Positions 11,901 through 25,491 of a stretch of 64,000 bases of DNA are shown here, piece after piece; within the stretch, counting starts at the first letter, position 1; each line of letters starts with the position of its first letter. Both the position numbers and the translations under genes were made by a program. Below the pieces are notes generated by a model. It saw nothing but the letters and a program-made list of their open reading frames with translations, was not told where the DNA came from and made no database searches. Origin of the DNA: Puffinus mauretanicus (lineage: Eukaryota; Chordata; Aves; Procellariiformes; Procellariidae). The stretch covers positions 26,045 through 90,044 of the forward strand of contig JAJKFH010001166.1 in the NCBI GenBank assembly GCA_023333565.1. The letters are read 5' to 3'.

Positions 11901-14900
11901 AATTACTGGAATGCTGCTTAACCATTAGTTACCTTTTTTTCTCTGCTCTTTAGTAAATAAGCTTTAATATTGTCATTAGATTTTTTTATTTATTCCTTGT
12001 GTTATACCACTCCTTTCTGAAAACTGACTTTAAACTGCTACTCTAAAATGATGATTATATGATCCTGTAAGAAGGATGCATGCACAAAAACTTTAATTGA
12101 GTAAATGCATTCACTTACATGGAATCCTAAAGTGAAGTTGGTGGGATTTTGTGGTGAAAGCTTATAATGAAGTGTGATTTGTGGATTAGGGCCAAACTTT
12201 TCTTCTAGGTCAGTGAAAAGATATAAATGTTTATGCCCTGAACAGAAAATAGCAGTCTTCAGTTGGTGTTCATTTGAAGTTTACAGAGATGAAGAGATTG
12301 CTTGGGGATCTTAATTGTTATGTAGTTAGTCCAGTCTGTCATTTGGGGAAAAATTGTGTTGAGTTAAGGTGACCCTGAGTACTGTACATGTCTTCTGATG
12401 TGACAGTATTTTGACCAGAACTGGCAATTGGGTGGTGGAGAAGGCTGTATTATTGTTGGTTAAGTAGTAGTCTTTCAAGTGACAAAATTAAATGTACAGA
12501 TCAGATACTAGAGTTTGGATATTGATAGCCCTCAGATTTCTTCATGTGACTTTAAACCTTGGTACAAGAAAAATTACAGTAGCTTAACTAGAATGGATTT
12601 CTTAAACAAGCTTCAATAAGGATAAGGTATATTTTTGGTTAGTTTTTGTACAGGGGAAGACACAATTAATTGTGTTAATAAATGAAGTTGTTTTTCTGTT
12701 AGATTTTGTGTATTAAAAAAGGATTATACGTGGCCACATGCGGTTTGCTGATGAACTTTCCCTAGGGAAATAGCTATATATGTGCAAATTTAAAAGCTCA
12801 TTCTAGAATCTTGAACTAATTATGTTCATTGAAAATAATGCGTGGCAGTTGATACTGTAAGAGGAAAATGTAATTTTGGATTTTTTTTAATATACATACA
12901 ACTTGACAGGAAAACCGGACTTCTTAGAAGGCTTGGCTGTGTAAATTTTTAGTCATGAGAAAGCCACTCAGACTTACCTTGACATTTTCAATTAGGCTGC
13001 TTATTTGAGTGAATCTCATTCATATGTGTTTGTGGACTGAGACTGTGTGTATGTAGACTTGCATTCAATTACATAAAACTTAATGTTGTATGGGAAGAAT
13101 CTCACAAATCTGTAAAAGTAAGCAAATAGATTTTTTTTTTTTAAATCCATCATTTTCAGGAATGCTGATAATCTCATTTGCATGCCAAAATTCATAAATT
13201 CTGTTCTTGTTTTGCTTTGCAAAACTGTTCTGTTAATCTAGAATGGGTTGATATTACAGAAGGTAGAAACAGAAAAACTAAGTGCTGCCTGAACAGTACA
13301 GTTGTCTGAGGTAGAAAGTGAACAGAAGAATCTGTGGAAAACTTAGACTTCTAAGTAAAAAAGACAGATGTGGTAATGTAGAAGGTACTTGAGATACAAA
13401 CACTGCATTGTTTGAAGTGCTGGTAATGCAAACAAAATTTAAGTGCGCTTGTGATCTGTTAGTTGTCTTGGAGTGCTGAAGAGCACAAATCAAAACAAAA
13501 ATGTTTTGAGGCCATGTATACTGAGAAACAAATTGCACAGCTGAGCTCCTGCATGATCTATTATAAGGAGATTTCATTTGCCTTTGAAATTAGGATATTA
13601 TGTTTGCTTTCTTAAATAAACGTGTATCTTCTGAAGTGTGAAGAGTTTGATCTGCATGTGATCAAGAAGTAGTAGTTGCTTTGCTTGTTTTCCCTCTTTG
13701 CTGCTGAAACTCTAGGAAGGATTTCCAACTCATTAATATATTGCATACTTTTTCTTTGTGGAATAAATGTAGCAAATACGGGATCTGGTCTGCAGTATTT
13801 TGAAAAGCAAGCTGTCTGGGAAAGAATGTGAGCAGTGGTTTTTGATGGCCTGAAAGTGGATGCTGCTGAAGATCTGATTCAGGTGCATCTTCACTTCTTG
13901 TGTGTTCCATGTGTTTCTCATCTTACTCATGTAGAGACATCAGTCCTCTTATGCAAAACTGAAAAGGTTCATCCTTGTTTCTTGGTTTAGTTCACATCTA
14001 CTGCAAAATATTATTGGTTTTCTGGGAGGAAAATGGTGTTGCTTCAGAAGATTTGCATGTTGCTTTTACAGTGCTTCCAACCTGACTGAAGTCAGAGTAA
14101 GTACTGAAAAAATGGGAGAATAAAACATTCTTAAAAGAATCAACTAACATCTGAAAGTATGATGAATCTTGAGGTGTGCTAGAAGTGGTAGAAAGGAAAA
14201 AGCAGAAAATGCCAAGCTGTATTTTGTTTTTTTATGTTGAAAGATTTAAAAAACTAGAAAATTAGGCTGCATTAGACTTGCAAAGATTAGACTGAAATTC
14301 CCCGTGTATATCAAGTGGATTACATTGTTGTGAACAAAATGAGTTACTGATGAATGAGTTTTCATTATGTTGAGGTTACATTTAGAGAACACCTTCTAAA
14401 AAATGTATCATGATACAGTAATGAGCAATTTCAATACAGGTTATTGATAGCTGGAGAGAGAAGTTATCAGGAGAAATTTGTTTGGAAATGTTTTTTTCTT
14501 TTCCAAAGCTCATGTCACGAGTGTGTAGCATCTGTGGAAGTTCTACGTACTGAATATTTCAGCACTCTCATTTTTGTCTTTTAGTTTTGACTGAGGTACT
14601 AATTATTTTGCCTTTTTTCCTGCTTCTGAAATCTGGAAAATGATGAAATAATATTCTTAAGTCAAAATCAGATCGGTCACGTTTGAGTTATGCAGTGAAC
14701 CTTTTAGCATCTTTTTTTATTTTGGAGTTTGCGTATGAAAGTATTTTTCTTTTCAGACTCAAATTAGTGATAAAAGCAAAGAACCATTGAAATACTGTGA
14801 TACCAATATTATAAGCATCTATTTGTACGAAAAATAAAGCTATAGACACGTTTATTTGTAATATAAATTGTTGGAATAGCAACTCTACTTTTTTGGGTCA

Positions 14901-16472
14901 CATGAAGATCATGTGAAGGTTTGAATTTCTCTTACTGGACGAAATTGAAAATAATTAAATATTTAATGATTAAAGAGTGGATTTATTTTTCATTTTAAGT
15001 AAACAATGGATCTTACTAAATCATATATAAATTTAGAGATATTTTCCAATTTAAATTCTATCTCAAGAGTTTTTCGAGGTTAGAAACTGCTGTCTTAAAC
15101 TTTTAAGAGTTTTTCGATTGTGAACCTTTTTGCTGTGGATTTGAAATTTCACAGGTGTCCTCTGTTGCATGGAGACATTTATATAAAAATTAATGAAAAT
15201 GATGCAGTCATCTTAGAGCTAGGTTGGAAAGAACAGCTTAATCTTTCCATGAGGCATATAAATAATACCAGAAATAGTTGATTAGATATTTGAATTGTGT
15301 ATTCATTACCTCACAATGAAACTCTCGTTGTGAGCTTGATTTCACATTTATAGTATGAATTGCAGTTTTTCTACTATTAAATACTTCTAAAGGAGTTTTG
15401 CTGAATAAAATCCCATGTTACAAATACATTTGGACAACAGATAGAATAACATTCAAATGAATATTGGAAATTGAACGTGACTGTTCTCTGTCTGAAATAA
15501 GGGCTACTTAGTGGGTGAATTATTCCATTAAAAACTATGTATGACGTTAGAGGAAGGCTCTTGGAAATCTGTGGCAGAGGCACTAGAAACTTTCTCTGCA
15601 TCTTTAAAAGGTGTGAGGGGAAGCTTTGCTGCTAGATTAATGTCAGTGCTAAAAACCATGAGACCTTGGGAGTAGAAGTGTGTGAACAAAGAAGCTTGAG
15701 GAGTGAGAAAAACTGAAGATGTATGAAAATGGTAGGAGCCTGGGTGAATTTTTAAATGCTTTGTGCTTAAACCAGAGGTGTTTCTTTATGGTCTTTTCTT
15801 TTGTTTCATGGAATCTTTTTTCTTCCTCCCTAGCTCTTGTGCTACTGTATGCTTTTTCTCAAACTACAGAAGAATGTTAGTATATTGATACTAGCAGTGA
15901 TAAAGGATCTTGTAATTAAACTCTGAAAGGTAATGCATATGATACTTAAGGGAGCAGTTATAGTTGCATGTTTCATTTAACTTTGTGACTTCAGGACAGT
16001 GGAATGTTTTATTTAGCAGCTTTAATGTTCTCTAAATAGGTTTATTTAAGAGTAAATCTGGAACATGAAAGAGGAATGAAGTAGCTAGTAAGTTTTTATT
16101 TTAAAGGTGATTTGCACATTTGAATGTGGACATTATGACATACATCTCAGAATATGTAAACTTGCATGTAATTACAGTGGTGCTGCTGCTGCAGGCTCAG
16201 CCATTTGAGAGATGTATGAATAAAGAAGGTGCTTAAATGAATTAGTCTTTTACTGTGCCTTTTATAGGGTCCTAGAAAGTCTTTATTGCTGCAGAGTAGG
16301 GTTCTTGTTATGTGGCATATAGTCTTTGGTGGTATTAACTGGGACATTTTCAACTGAGGTTTAGAGAGATGCATAGATACATATCTCTGTAACCTAGGGA
16401 TGTCTAAAATGTTTTCTAGGTGTCACTTCTTCCTTCTGCCAATCCCTGTATCAGAATTTGAATTTTAGCAGT
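8909..16472 (+). other. CSNK1G3 intron 1, second part
   Basis: This non-coding AT-rich stretch contains an 8-bp-stem inverted repeat (GCTATAAC-AGTT-GTTATAGC, 11750-11769) and short homopolymer runs. The open frames here are short and show no recognised protein. No mobile element is recognised. Confidence 0.6.
11750..11769. repeat. Perfect inverted repeat, 8-bp stem, 4-nt loop
   Basis: GCTATAAC and its exact reverse complement GTTATAGC are separated by AGTT. Function is unknown and it may be chance in AT-rich DNA. Confidence 0.8.
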
Positions 16473-16986
16473 TGTCGTGGTTTAACCCCAGCCAGCAAAA
16501 ATAAACGCCACGCAGCCGCTCGATCACCCCCCCGCCCCGGTGGGATGGGGGAGAGAATCGGGAGGGCACAAGTAGGAAAAGCTCCCGGGTTGAGATAAAA
16601 ACAGTTTAATAATTGAAATGAAACTAAGTAGAACAGTAAAATAACAATGAGAACAACAACAATAACAGAATACACAAAACAGGCAATGCACGACACAACC
16701 GCTCACCGACCGCCGACCGCGTGTCACGAACGGGGGCGAGCCCCCCCACACACCTGGTTTTATACTGAGCATGATGTCACATGGTATAGAATACCCCATT
16801 GGCCAGCTGGGTCCACCACCCCGGCTGTGCTCCCCCCTCCCGGTGCAAGCATCACCCAGCAACAGCCAAAGCATCAATGGGGCATCAATGGGCCATCAAC
16901 GCTCCTTTCACACCGAACCCAAAACACAGCACACCCCCCAAGCTACTGGGAAGAAAGTTAACCCTGTCCCAGCTGGAACCAGGACA
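16473..16986 (-). mobile_element. Solo LTR, ERV family A, intron 1
   Basis: This complete LTR on the minus strand has canonical TG...CA ends (TGTCGTGG at the left and CCAGGACA at the right, read on the + strand). It is flanked by a perfect 5-bp target duplication GCAGT (16468-16472 and 16987-16991). On the minus strand it has a good TATA box (TATAAAA, 16758-16764) and an ATTAAA signal (16605-16610). The CRE position reads TGATGTCA, one change from consensus. It belongs to a different subfamily from the 8.3-kb copy: the segment downstream of TATA has an 'aacagtaaaataacaatgag' type sequence instead. Confidence 0.93.
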
Positions 16987-19900
16987 GCAGTCTGTCACTT
17001 TCTGGCAATAATTTGGCTTTGACCTTAAAGCAAACTTTGAATGGGATGTTCTTATGTGAGTGTGGCTGTGCAAGAAATCAGAAATACTTGTATGGTAATA
17101 AAACTCAACGGTGCTTTAAAATTGCCAGCCCAACTGGGGCTTTAAGATCTTTTTCACGAATAGATGTGAAAGAAATTGTGTATGAGTGGGTATGTATCAT
17201 CTTTGGTAGTGGTGCAACCTAAAGAATTGGCAGTTGTTTCCAGGGCATTTGAAAAAGAACAACTTTAATACAAATATGATTAGAAGATTTGATCAAATTT
17301 TTGTGGCCTTGTGTAATTATCCTTTTTTCTTATAGCTGGTGTTGCACTGCTCTATTAGGTTTTGAATGCTGAATCAAGGAAGAAAAGATTAAGTGGATTT
17401 AAAGGAAAATTTCTCCAGTGTAGGTTTAGGTGAAGGTTTTGCTCCACAGATTTTTCTGTAGCAGCATATGTTTGATTAATATATAATGTGTTCTTTTGGG
17501 TGAACTTGGAACAATAGCAGCCAAGCTGTTGAATATACTGAGTGTATAATGGAACAGAAGACAGAATAGAGCCTGAATATGTTTTTCTCACTCACCCATT
17601 TGTTCACCATGTATATAATATTACAGTGTTTTTCTTCAGTGCCTTTAAATGGTTTTCTTTAGACATTTAGGCAAATACTCTTTACATATAAATCGTTCAG
17701 CGATCATAATGTGTATATGTTAGCGGAAAAAAATACCGACGTTTTCCCACAAGGAATTCATTTGGTAGTTTGATATTTGCTTAATTTTAATTTCTGTATG
17801 TCTAGTTCTGTATGTATTCTTAGAGAGTTTTCAGCGTTCTGAGTTCTTCAGGATTATACAACTGCACAACATGAATTTAAGTAAAAAATAGTTTGAGTAT
17901 AGTGTTGAATTGAAGGATCATTTTTGTTTACATACCTGTATAGTTCCATTAAAACTCATTCAGTTGCTCTCTGTGTAGAATTTTATGCAGCAGAGAGAGT
18001 GCAAACCAAACATTTCAAACAAGTTGGATTTTCTGAGTTGAAATCTCCTTGTCTATTAAGTAAGCAAGCTTTGTGTGCAAATCATCCATGTGTAAAACAT
18101 ACTCTAGAATAAAAATATCCCTTCAAGGAACTAGTTGTGTGTCTGTCCTCTTCAAATATCACAAAATTGCTCATCTAACCTTTAGACAGTAGAGGTCTTT
18201 AGGGAATGGTCCATTTAGTCCTTGCCTTGGCTTTGTTGAAGTATTTAATCACCTATTGTAATTCAGAAAGAACATTACTGAAGTTGTGAGGTCAAGTGCA
18301 CAAAAGTTTGGAAGTGATCATGTAGGGGAATTATAGCATGTTCATTTAATGGAGCAGAGAACTGAGCAAACCCTCCTGAGCTGGGAGTAACTGCTGTAGT
18401 TCCAGAGCTAGTAGTTTAGCCACACCAATGTATTGGTGAATCCAGGCTAATAAATTTTGCCTTTGACTCCTTATATCAAGTGTGGTAAAGCCAGTACTAG
18501 CAGAAATAATTAATTCTCTATGGACCCAACAAATGTAGTTGTCCTCATGTGCTTCTTCACTGCAATTTGGGATTTTGTTTTGATTTGGGATGGTATTACT
18601 ATAGTCTTGTGGCTAAGTTTATATTTACTTGGTTAATTTGACTGTATGTTCTGTATTTAAGTCATGTGTTGACACGGACCAGTAGCCTGGCTGTCTTTTG
18701 CCATTGATTTTAATTTATGTTTCTAAAACTGAGCCTGAGATTCCTTTTATTCTTCTGCAGGTGTTAGGTCTATGACTGCTGCCAGTCAACTGAAACATGT
18801 ATCTAGCTATTGTCTTCACTCATCTTGCTTGTCTTCACCACTCCTCTCCTTGCTTTTCAGGCAGTCTCTCTACAGTGCTTGGGAACGTCTATTAAATTCC
18901 ATTAAATAAATAAAACCTCTATCAACTGATGTTAGTTTTGCATCTCAGTTACTCTGACTGCTTCCTTACAGGTCTTCCAGTCTTGTTTCACCTTTTTTCC
19001 TCAATCTGTATGGATTGTAGATCTAATTTCTAATTATGATCTAATTACTTTTCCTGTTATGTAATATCATTTTGACTTCTTTTTTCATAGCTTCCTTTGC
19101 CTTTTCTTCTCTTCATACTTCAACATAAATACTCATTTCACTCCTATGACATTGCTTTATTAACATGGCTTTGGTGGTGTGTTTGCCATTATACTGATAT
19201 TTAATTGTATATTTTTTGAACAAGAATGCTTATTTAAATCCTAACTATTCCCTGATGTCTGGCTGAAGCTTATGGGTCAAGTGTGCTCATTAAAGTAGGC
19301 AGAGATGAAAAATGAGAATTAAACAGAAAATCAAGCTGTGAAATGAGGCATATTTTTCAGGCAGATTGCATGTGGAGAAAATATAGCTCATATAACTAGC
19401 ACATAGCAAGAAAAGGATTATGCAAATAATTTAGAATGCTTTTAGTGTATGGGTTAACTTTTTTCAGTTTAGGGCAGGCACGCTTTTGAATGGCGTCTGA
19501 CATCTGAGCCCTACAAATTACGCTGACTCTTTGCAAAAAATCTGCTGGATCTTCCTTACCAATCTAGGAAAACTAATGCAATTCCCATAACTTTTAATTT
19601 ACTTGCATTCTTTATCAGAAGTTTTTGCATGCCCAAGTAATTGCAAATACTACATATATGTATCTTTGCCTTTTAGTGCTTTTCCTCTAGAATGTGAGCA
19701 TTGTGGTGAAGAAGAGATACTGCCATCAACAGTATAACTTTGTCATAGGTAAGTGCAGTGTAAATAAGCAAAACCATGAATGCCTTTTGTATTTCTAAGG
19801 TAAATACTTTATAAAATGTTGTATAGGAACTTCAATATGAAGAAAGTCTTAAGTGCTCTCCTTATTTCAAATTAGCTGCAGATTATTTTATTGGGAAATG

Positions 19901-20646
19901 TTGTAAGAGAATACTTGTGTCCTGGAGAAACTGTGACAGGAATGCTTGTGTGTCTTCCTTCTGACATGTAGTGTGTGAAAAATGTATGGGGCTTCTGATG
20001 TTTGTTTAGCAGGAATCTGATAAAAGGTCCTAATTTCAGTTTATATAAAAAGCATACCTGTGATGTAACTGGAGTATCTGTTGGTTCAAAAGCAGAAGAG
20101 GGAAGGGCATTAGTTACCATATAATAGATTCATCCATATAATAAGTGGATTTTTGGAAACTGAAATTTATGTTATTAATAATGCCTTAAATTTTAGTAAA
20201 GCACTCAATAAAGCATTGTTGCCTTAAATTTTAGTAAAGCACTCAATAAAGCATTACTTAAACATTATGAGAAAATTTTTTTTTTTTAGAAAGGAATTCA
20301 GTCATCAGTTTATTTACTATTTACTCTAAACTGTTTTATTGGGTTTTATTGTTTTCTTCCCTGCTTTCTTTTTTGCTTTCAAAATGCTAGTACCATTTAC
20401 AAAACTAATCTACTTGATGAATATTGAAGCTTATACTCAAGCTTATCTTTATCCCTTGAATCCATTGTAACTTATCTTTTCTATTACTGCAATCTCAGTT
20501 TTTAAAATGACATCTGGCAAACAGCTTGTGGTGGGTCTGTGTGTGGACACAAAAGTTTCGGGAACAGTGGTTTCTTAGATTGAAAAGTGTGTGGTAGGCT
20601 ATTTCTCCTGGAAGCACTCATTGCTTTAAAAAAGCAGGTACTCACC
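16987..20646 (+). other. CSNK1G3 intron 1, third part
   Basis: This is non-coding AT-rich sequence. The only structure found is the 38-bp tandem duplication at 20182-20255. Confidence 0.6.
20182..20255. repeat. 38-bp perfect tandem duplication
   Basis: Two adjacent copies begin TGCCTTAAATTTTAGTAAAG, at 20182-20219 and 20220-20255. Each carries a sense-strand AATAAA (20207-20212 and 20245-20250). The lack of divergence implies a recent duplication. Confidence 0.92.
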
Positions 20647-21820
20647 TGTAGTGTTTGGAATTTCAAAAATTTGAAAGACATGAATGTTGCTTTTGTAAAT
20701 GCACTGGGTGTCTATGCCCAGGTGCTGCCAGGGGTGCTGCAGGGGCCTCTGTGAGGAAAGGCCAGGGCTGCCCTGTGCTGGAGACACTGCAGAGCACAGC
20801 TGAGCACAGCAGTGAAGATGGTGGTACCTCCAGGAAAACATATTTAAGAAAGGGTAAAAAAAGCTGCACAGCAGCTGTGAGAGAAGAGTGAGAATATGTG
20901 AGAGAAACAGCCCTGCAGTCACCAAGGTCGGTGAAGGAGGGAGAGGAGGTGCTCCAGCACTGGAGCAGAGATTCCCCTGCAGCCCGTGGAGACGACCGTG
21001 GTGATGCAGGTTGTCCCCCTGCAGCCCGTGGAGACGACCGTGGTGATGCAGGTTGTCCCCCTGCAGCCCGTGGAGATGACCATGGTGATGCAGGTTGCCC
21101 CCTGCAGCCGCAGCCCGTGGAGACGACCATGGTGATGCAGGTTGTCCCCCTGCAGCCCGTGGAGATGACCATGGTGATGCAGGTTGCCCCCTGCAGCCCA
21201 TGGAGAAGACCATGGTGACACAGGTAGATATGTCCTGAAGGAAGCTGCAGCCTATGGAGAGCCCACACCAGAGCAGGCTACTGGCAGGAGCTGTGGCTTG
21301 TGGAGAAGAGCCCACGCAGGAGCAGGTTTTCTGGCAGGGCTTGTGCCTCATGGGGGACCCACACTGGAGCAATCTGTTCCTGAAGGTCTGTGGAAGGGAC
21401 TCACGTTGGAGCAGTTCGTGAAGGACTGTCTCCTGTGGCAGGGACTCCACGCTGGAGCAGGGCAACAGCATAAGGAGTAATGAGCAGCAGAGAGGAGCTG
21501 TTGTGGACTGATGACAGCCCCTTTTCCCTGTCCCCCTGCGCCACTTAGGGGAGGAGGTAAAGGAGTGGGAAGTAGTGAAGTTGGGCCTGGGAAGAAGGGG
21601 GTTGGGGAAAAGGTGCTTTTAGCTTTGTCTTTGTTTCTCACCATCGTACCCTATTTTAATTGGCGATAAATTAATCTTGCCCAAGTCAAGTCTGTTTTGC
21701 TTGTGACCGTAATTAGTGAGTGATCTCTCTGTCTTGATCTTGACTCATGAGCTTTTTCATCTTATTTTCTTCCACTGTCCTTTTGAGGAGGGGGATTGAG
21801 AGAGTGGCTGGGTGGGCATC
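20647..21820 (+). mobile_element. Long LTR, ERV family B, sense orientation
   Basis: This GC-richer block reads as a long avian-type LTR in the same direction as CSNK1G3. In order it holds a U3-like start, a TATA-like box (TATTTAAG, 20841-20848), the 42-bp tandem array (20977-21232), more degenerate repeats of the 'cacgctggagcag' type to about 21460, and an R/U5-like tail to about 21820. The expected AATAAA in R reads GATAAA (21665-21670); that the family normally has AATAAA here is from my recollection of avian LTRs. The mid part is homologous, in reverse complement, to 47071-47823. Both ends are approximate and I found no clear target duplication. The 281-codon minus-strand open frame here is a by-product of repeat units divisible by three. 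Confidence 0.75.
20977..21232. repeat. 42-bp tandem array, about six copies, in family B LTR
   Basis: Units begin CTGCAGCCCGTGGAGA at 20977, 21019, 21061, about 21108, 21150 and 21191. Most are 41-42 bp; one junction carries a 6-bp insertion. Units differ mainly at transitions (CGACCG versus TGACCA). The equivalent part of the 47-kb copy has only about two to three diverged units, so the array has grown at this locus. Confidence 0.88.
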
Positions 21821-24800
21821 TCACAAAAGATTTTAAAAAAAAAAAAAAGGCAAGAAGAGATTTCTCATAATTTAGCTCAGTTTTTGAAACTAATTAAAAC
21901 TTAAACTACCGTAACTTCAGTTTCAGAGTGAAGACTGGAATTAAAAAATACTGGCAATAGTTTCTTTGTCAGGATTCTGTTCCAAATTGGTTGTTAATTA
22001 ACCAATTGGTAATTAACTTATGTATTATAAATTGCTTAAAAGACCATCTGATTTGATATTTGTTTAGGTGTGCAGTGTTATACAATAAGACATTTTCAGT
22101 GTCTGAGGCTCTGTGTGTATTGAGTAATCAGGAAAAATTTCTCTTGATAAAGACTGTAGTATAAACTGACTTGAGAAAGTCTGTTGCCATTAGTGCCTAA
22201 TAAACTGGTATCTAAAATATTAGACTGTTAAATTACAGAAAAAGGTATTTGGGTGTGCTGATAGGATATTTTTAAAATGAAGGTTCTAAACGTATTGCAA
22301 GTCTTCGTCTCTGGTAACTTAATACTATTAAGGGGTGGGCCTCGTTGTTATTTTGACTTTTCCTATGACTATAGGTGGGTTGAAAAAATGTATTGTGCAA
22401 ATTAATTTCTCACTGGCAAAGCTTCAGTGTCTTGATAACTACTAGGCTTCATCTGGGCAAGCACGTACACAGAGCAGCTAATATGCTTTGCATAAATACC
22501 AAATAATCTGACCTTGAGCTTCCAGCTTGGCTTCTCTGGTACTGTTTTATTGCTACATGAGCTGAAACAGTGTGAGATTGGACTCTTTTCCAGTGATGCT
22601 GGACTTCCTTTGGCTCACAACTGTGTTCTTAGAGAGCACTGTTGCCTTAGTGCTGCTACTGGATTTCTGGTGCCCTTCGTCCTCATGTTGCCTGCTTGTT
22701 ATTCCATGCTCCTCATGCATCATGACTTACTTCTCAGCACCTGCAAACCCCAGCCTGTTACAGCTAAGTTTTCTGCTCAGTTAGCAAGGCTACAATGCTG
22801 TGCTCATGTCATAGCTAAATATAAAGACAAAATGGGGAAATCTGAAATAAATGACAAAAGTGGAACTGTTTTGTCGTTCTAAAATGAAGTTGTGATGCAT
22901 TAGAAGAATACAACTTTAAACTCATTTAGCCTGTTGATTAGATATTGTATATGTGTCAACAGGTAAGCTATAGAAAACTTGTAAGCTAAGAATCCTATTA
23001 ACTCTGAAATCGGATTTGGATTTCTCCAGGTTTGCCTGCATATCTAGTCCCTTCTGTAGTCCTAGTGCTCTGTTGTAGAGCCTATTGGTATGAACTATTA
23101 GTGCCTTTCTAGGCTTTCACTGTTGCAAGGTATGTCTTTCAGCACTTGGTGGTATGAAGATTTCGGTATATGGAAAATAGTGCCAGGAAGTTTGGCCTGC
23201 TACTGAGATTACCAAATAATTGGGTTAGTAACTGTCTTATGTTTTTTTACTCTTTGGTGATGGCAGTAATATGCTATGCTTAGGTGCTTTGCCTTCTATT
23301 TGCCATGAAGCCTGTGTATTAGCACTAAAAATTCTAGGATTTTTCACCTTGTTATTTCTCACTGGAGAACCAGTAAGATATGGAACATAAGTCTTTTTTC
23401 TTTGGTAATTAAAACATCTATGCTTTCTGCTGCATCAAATGTACTGACCTTCTTTCTAAGTACTAAATGGTGCCCCTGAATTCCTATCTCAACACACTCC
23501 ATTTCTAGTTTTCTTATTTGTTCCCTAGCTTTTGTAGCACAGCGGGTGAGGAAAAATTACTTACTGCTTTCCGTTGAGTCTGTTCCTCCGAGATCTGTAT
23601 TTGGAAAGTGACTTTAGGGTATCTAGTGGTGGTGCTTGAACCTGCAAGCCAAATGTTGTAGCCAAAATGTGCTTGTATTTTTCTTTTAAATGCCTCTGTC
23701 TATACTACACCACACAACTGCATTCATTAGTCACTGCTGAAGTCCTTTTCCCTTGCATTAAGCAAGTCTACTTGGACTGGAACCTGCATTTGCATTTTTT
23801 GATTGTTCTCAGAAAAAGTCTTTCATTCCCCCTTTCATAGTAAGGGGATCATGTTTCTTCGCCAAACAAATTTCCATGTGCTTCATTGTTCAGATGATAG
23901 GTTAGTCAGCTGTTGGTTAGTGATATCATCTAGTTATTACCGTGCTGTGAATATCCATGGTTCAGCAGATGCAATTATTTGGGGGGTGGTTCATATTCTT
24001 TGGTATCTTTTCTGTACTGGCTCTTTGATTTTTAAAATGTTGTAATAAGCTATGATATGAGTAATAATTTTGCTTTATGAGAAATGGGTTTAAGAAATGA
24101 AAGTGTGTTCAGTTCAAAGCGTTTAAAATAAGCTCCTGATGACTATCTTTAAAATAGGCTGTAGCATCTGAAACACATTATTTTTTCATAGGATGTTTTC
24201 TTTTACTGCAGTGTGTTCCCGACATTGAAGCAAATGTAGCAAAATAATTTTGAACAGATATTTAACTCGCCCTGAAATTCTGGCTATGTAGTAGCCAACT
24301 ATCTTCTGGATTTTGGGTTTTTAAACCGCTGTTGTCAAATAGAAAATAGTATGCACTATTCTTATGGGCAAGATGAAGATGAAAGCTTTCTTGGGGTTCT
24401 TTATTGCAGTAGTAAGCTAACGTTATGTTTTTGCTGAAATCCATGTTGGAATTAGTGTCTGGGCAATGATGCTAAACGGTGGACAAAGGGAGTGGGGAAG
24501 CAAATTTATGACATAATTAAATGGGCCGGGGAGAATAAGTAAATATATTTTCAGACTCTAGGAGTTACTGAAAGAACTGAAGTGTCCTTGCCATGAGTTT
24601 ATAAATTGTGCATCTCAGAAATTATAATTCAGAAAAGACAATGGAATCATTTTAAGTTTGAATATCTTTTAATAACTTCAATAATTGTGCAGCTTGAGCA
24701 TTTCCTTAGATTAACAGGTAACTACTGGGGGCAAAAAACTTAGAAATAAAATGCTTCTTTTGCAGAGTTGGCATAAGATGCAACGAGTGTCTAAATGTCG

Positions 24801-25074
24801 ATTTTAAGTGTGTCTACCTAGTCAGGAAGTAGTTTTATAGGTTTGGTTTTTTTTGGAAAATATCTGTTGCATTAAGCCTTGAGATTTTTTGGCTCACTTC
24901 AGTCACACCAATATCTCTTGCCATTATGTGCTTTAACCTTACAGCAGTGCTTTTCATAGAGGATCTGTAAAGCAAATATAATTAGTTATAGCTTAATTAT
25001 ATGACTAGTTGAAGGGAGAGGTAATTTTGTACAAGAATCTTACTGTATTGAGTAACTTCATTTTTCTTCAACAG
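21821..25074 (+). other. CSNK1G3 intron 1, last part
   Basis: This is non-coding AT-rich sequence beginning with a poly-A run (about 21834-21848). A 122-codon open frame at 22514-22882 shows no recognised domain and lacks splice context. No mobile element is recognised. Confidence 0.55.
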
Positions 25075-25491
25075 AATTCCTGTAAATGCTAGTAAATATT
25101 GCTGGTGTTGTGCATTCTGAAGATATATTTTTACTACAGATACTATCAAGGCTTTGCAAATGGGATGAGCAGGCTGCTATTGATTGCTTACTGACAGTAA
25201 CCAGCTGGGCACTTCACCGGTGATGTTTTCATTCTCATATTGTCCAATTGGAGTTTGCTGATACTGATTTTTAAAAAGAGGAAGAAATCAAAGTGGAGTA
25301 CCATAAATTTGGCATGGATAGTAGAAAGAAAGACAAGGACAAGCCAGATGAAAGAATGGCACGGCCTAGTGGGAGGTCAGTCCATAATCCACGTGGAACT
25401 GGTTCTTCAACTTCTGGAGTGTTAATGGTTGGACCTAACTTCAGAGTTGGCAAAAAAATCGGATGCGGTAATTTTGGAGAACTACGGTTAG
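25075..25491 (+). CDS. CSNK1G3: CSNK1G3 exon 2: 5'UTR plus residues 1-59
   Basis: Coding sequence starts at ATG 25314; the exon ends at 25491 with donor G|GTAAGA in phase 1. The 5' border is uncertain: acceptors at 25074 (TTTTTCTTCAACAG, the stronger tract) and 25139 (TTTTTACTACAG) both fit. The coding part holds the basic and polar N-terminal tail, the Gly/Ser-rich linker and the start of the N-lobe, including the glycine loop. Confidence 0.9.

Noticed and set aside
20626..21471. 281-codon minus-strand open frame with repeated TGCRG/CITM motifs
   Set aside because: It is the translation of the family B LTR and its 42-bp array; several overlapping frames are open on both strands because the unit is divisible by three.
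22514..22882. 122-codon open frame in intron 1
   Set aside because: No recognised domain, no splice signals, ordinary intronic composition.
25293..25313. Upstream in-frame GTG as the CSNK1G3 start
   Set aside because: Eukaryotic initiation at GTG is rare, and the ATG at 25314 has a strong context and matches the known N-terminus position.
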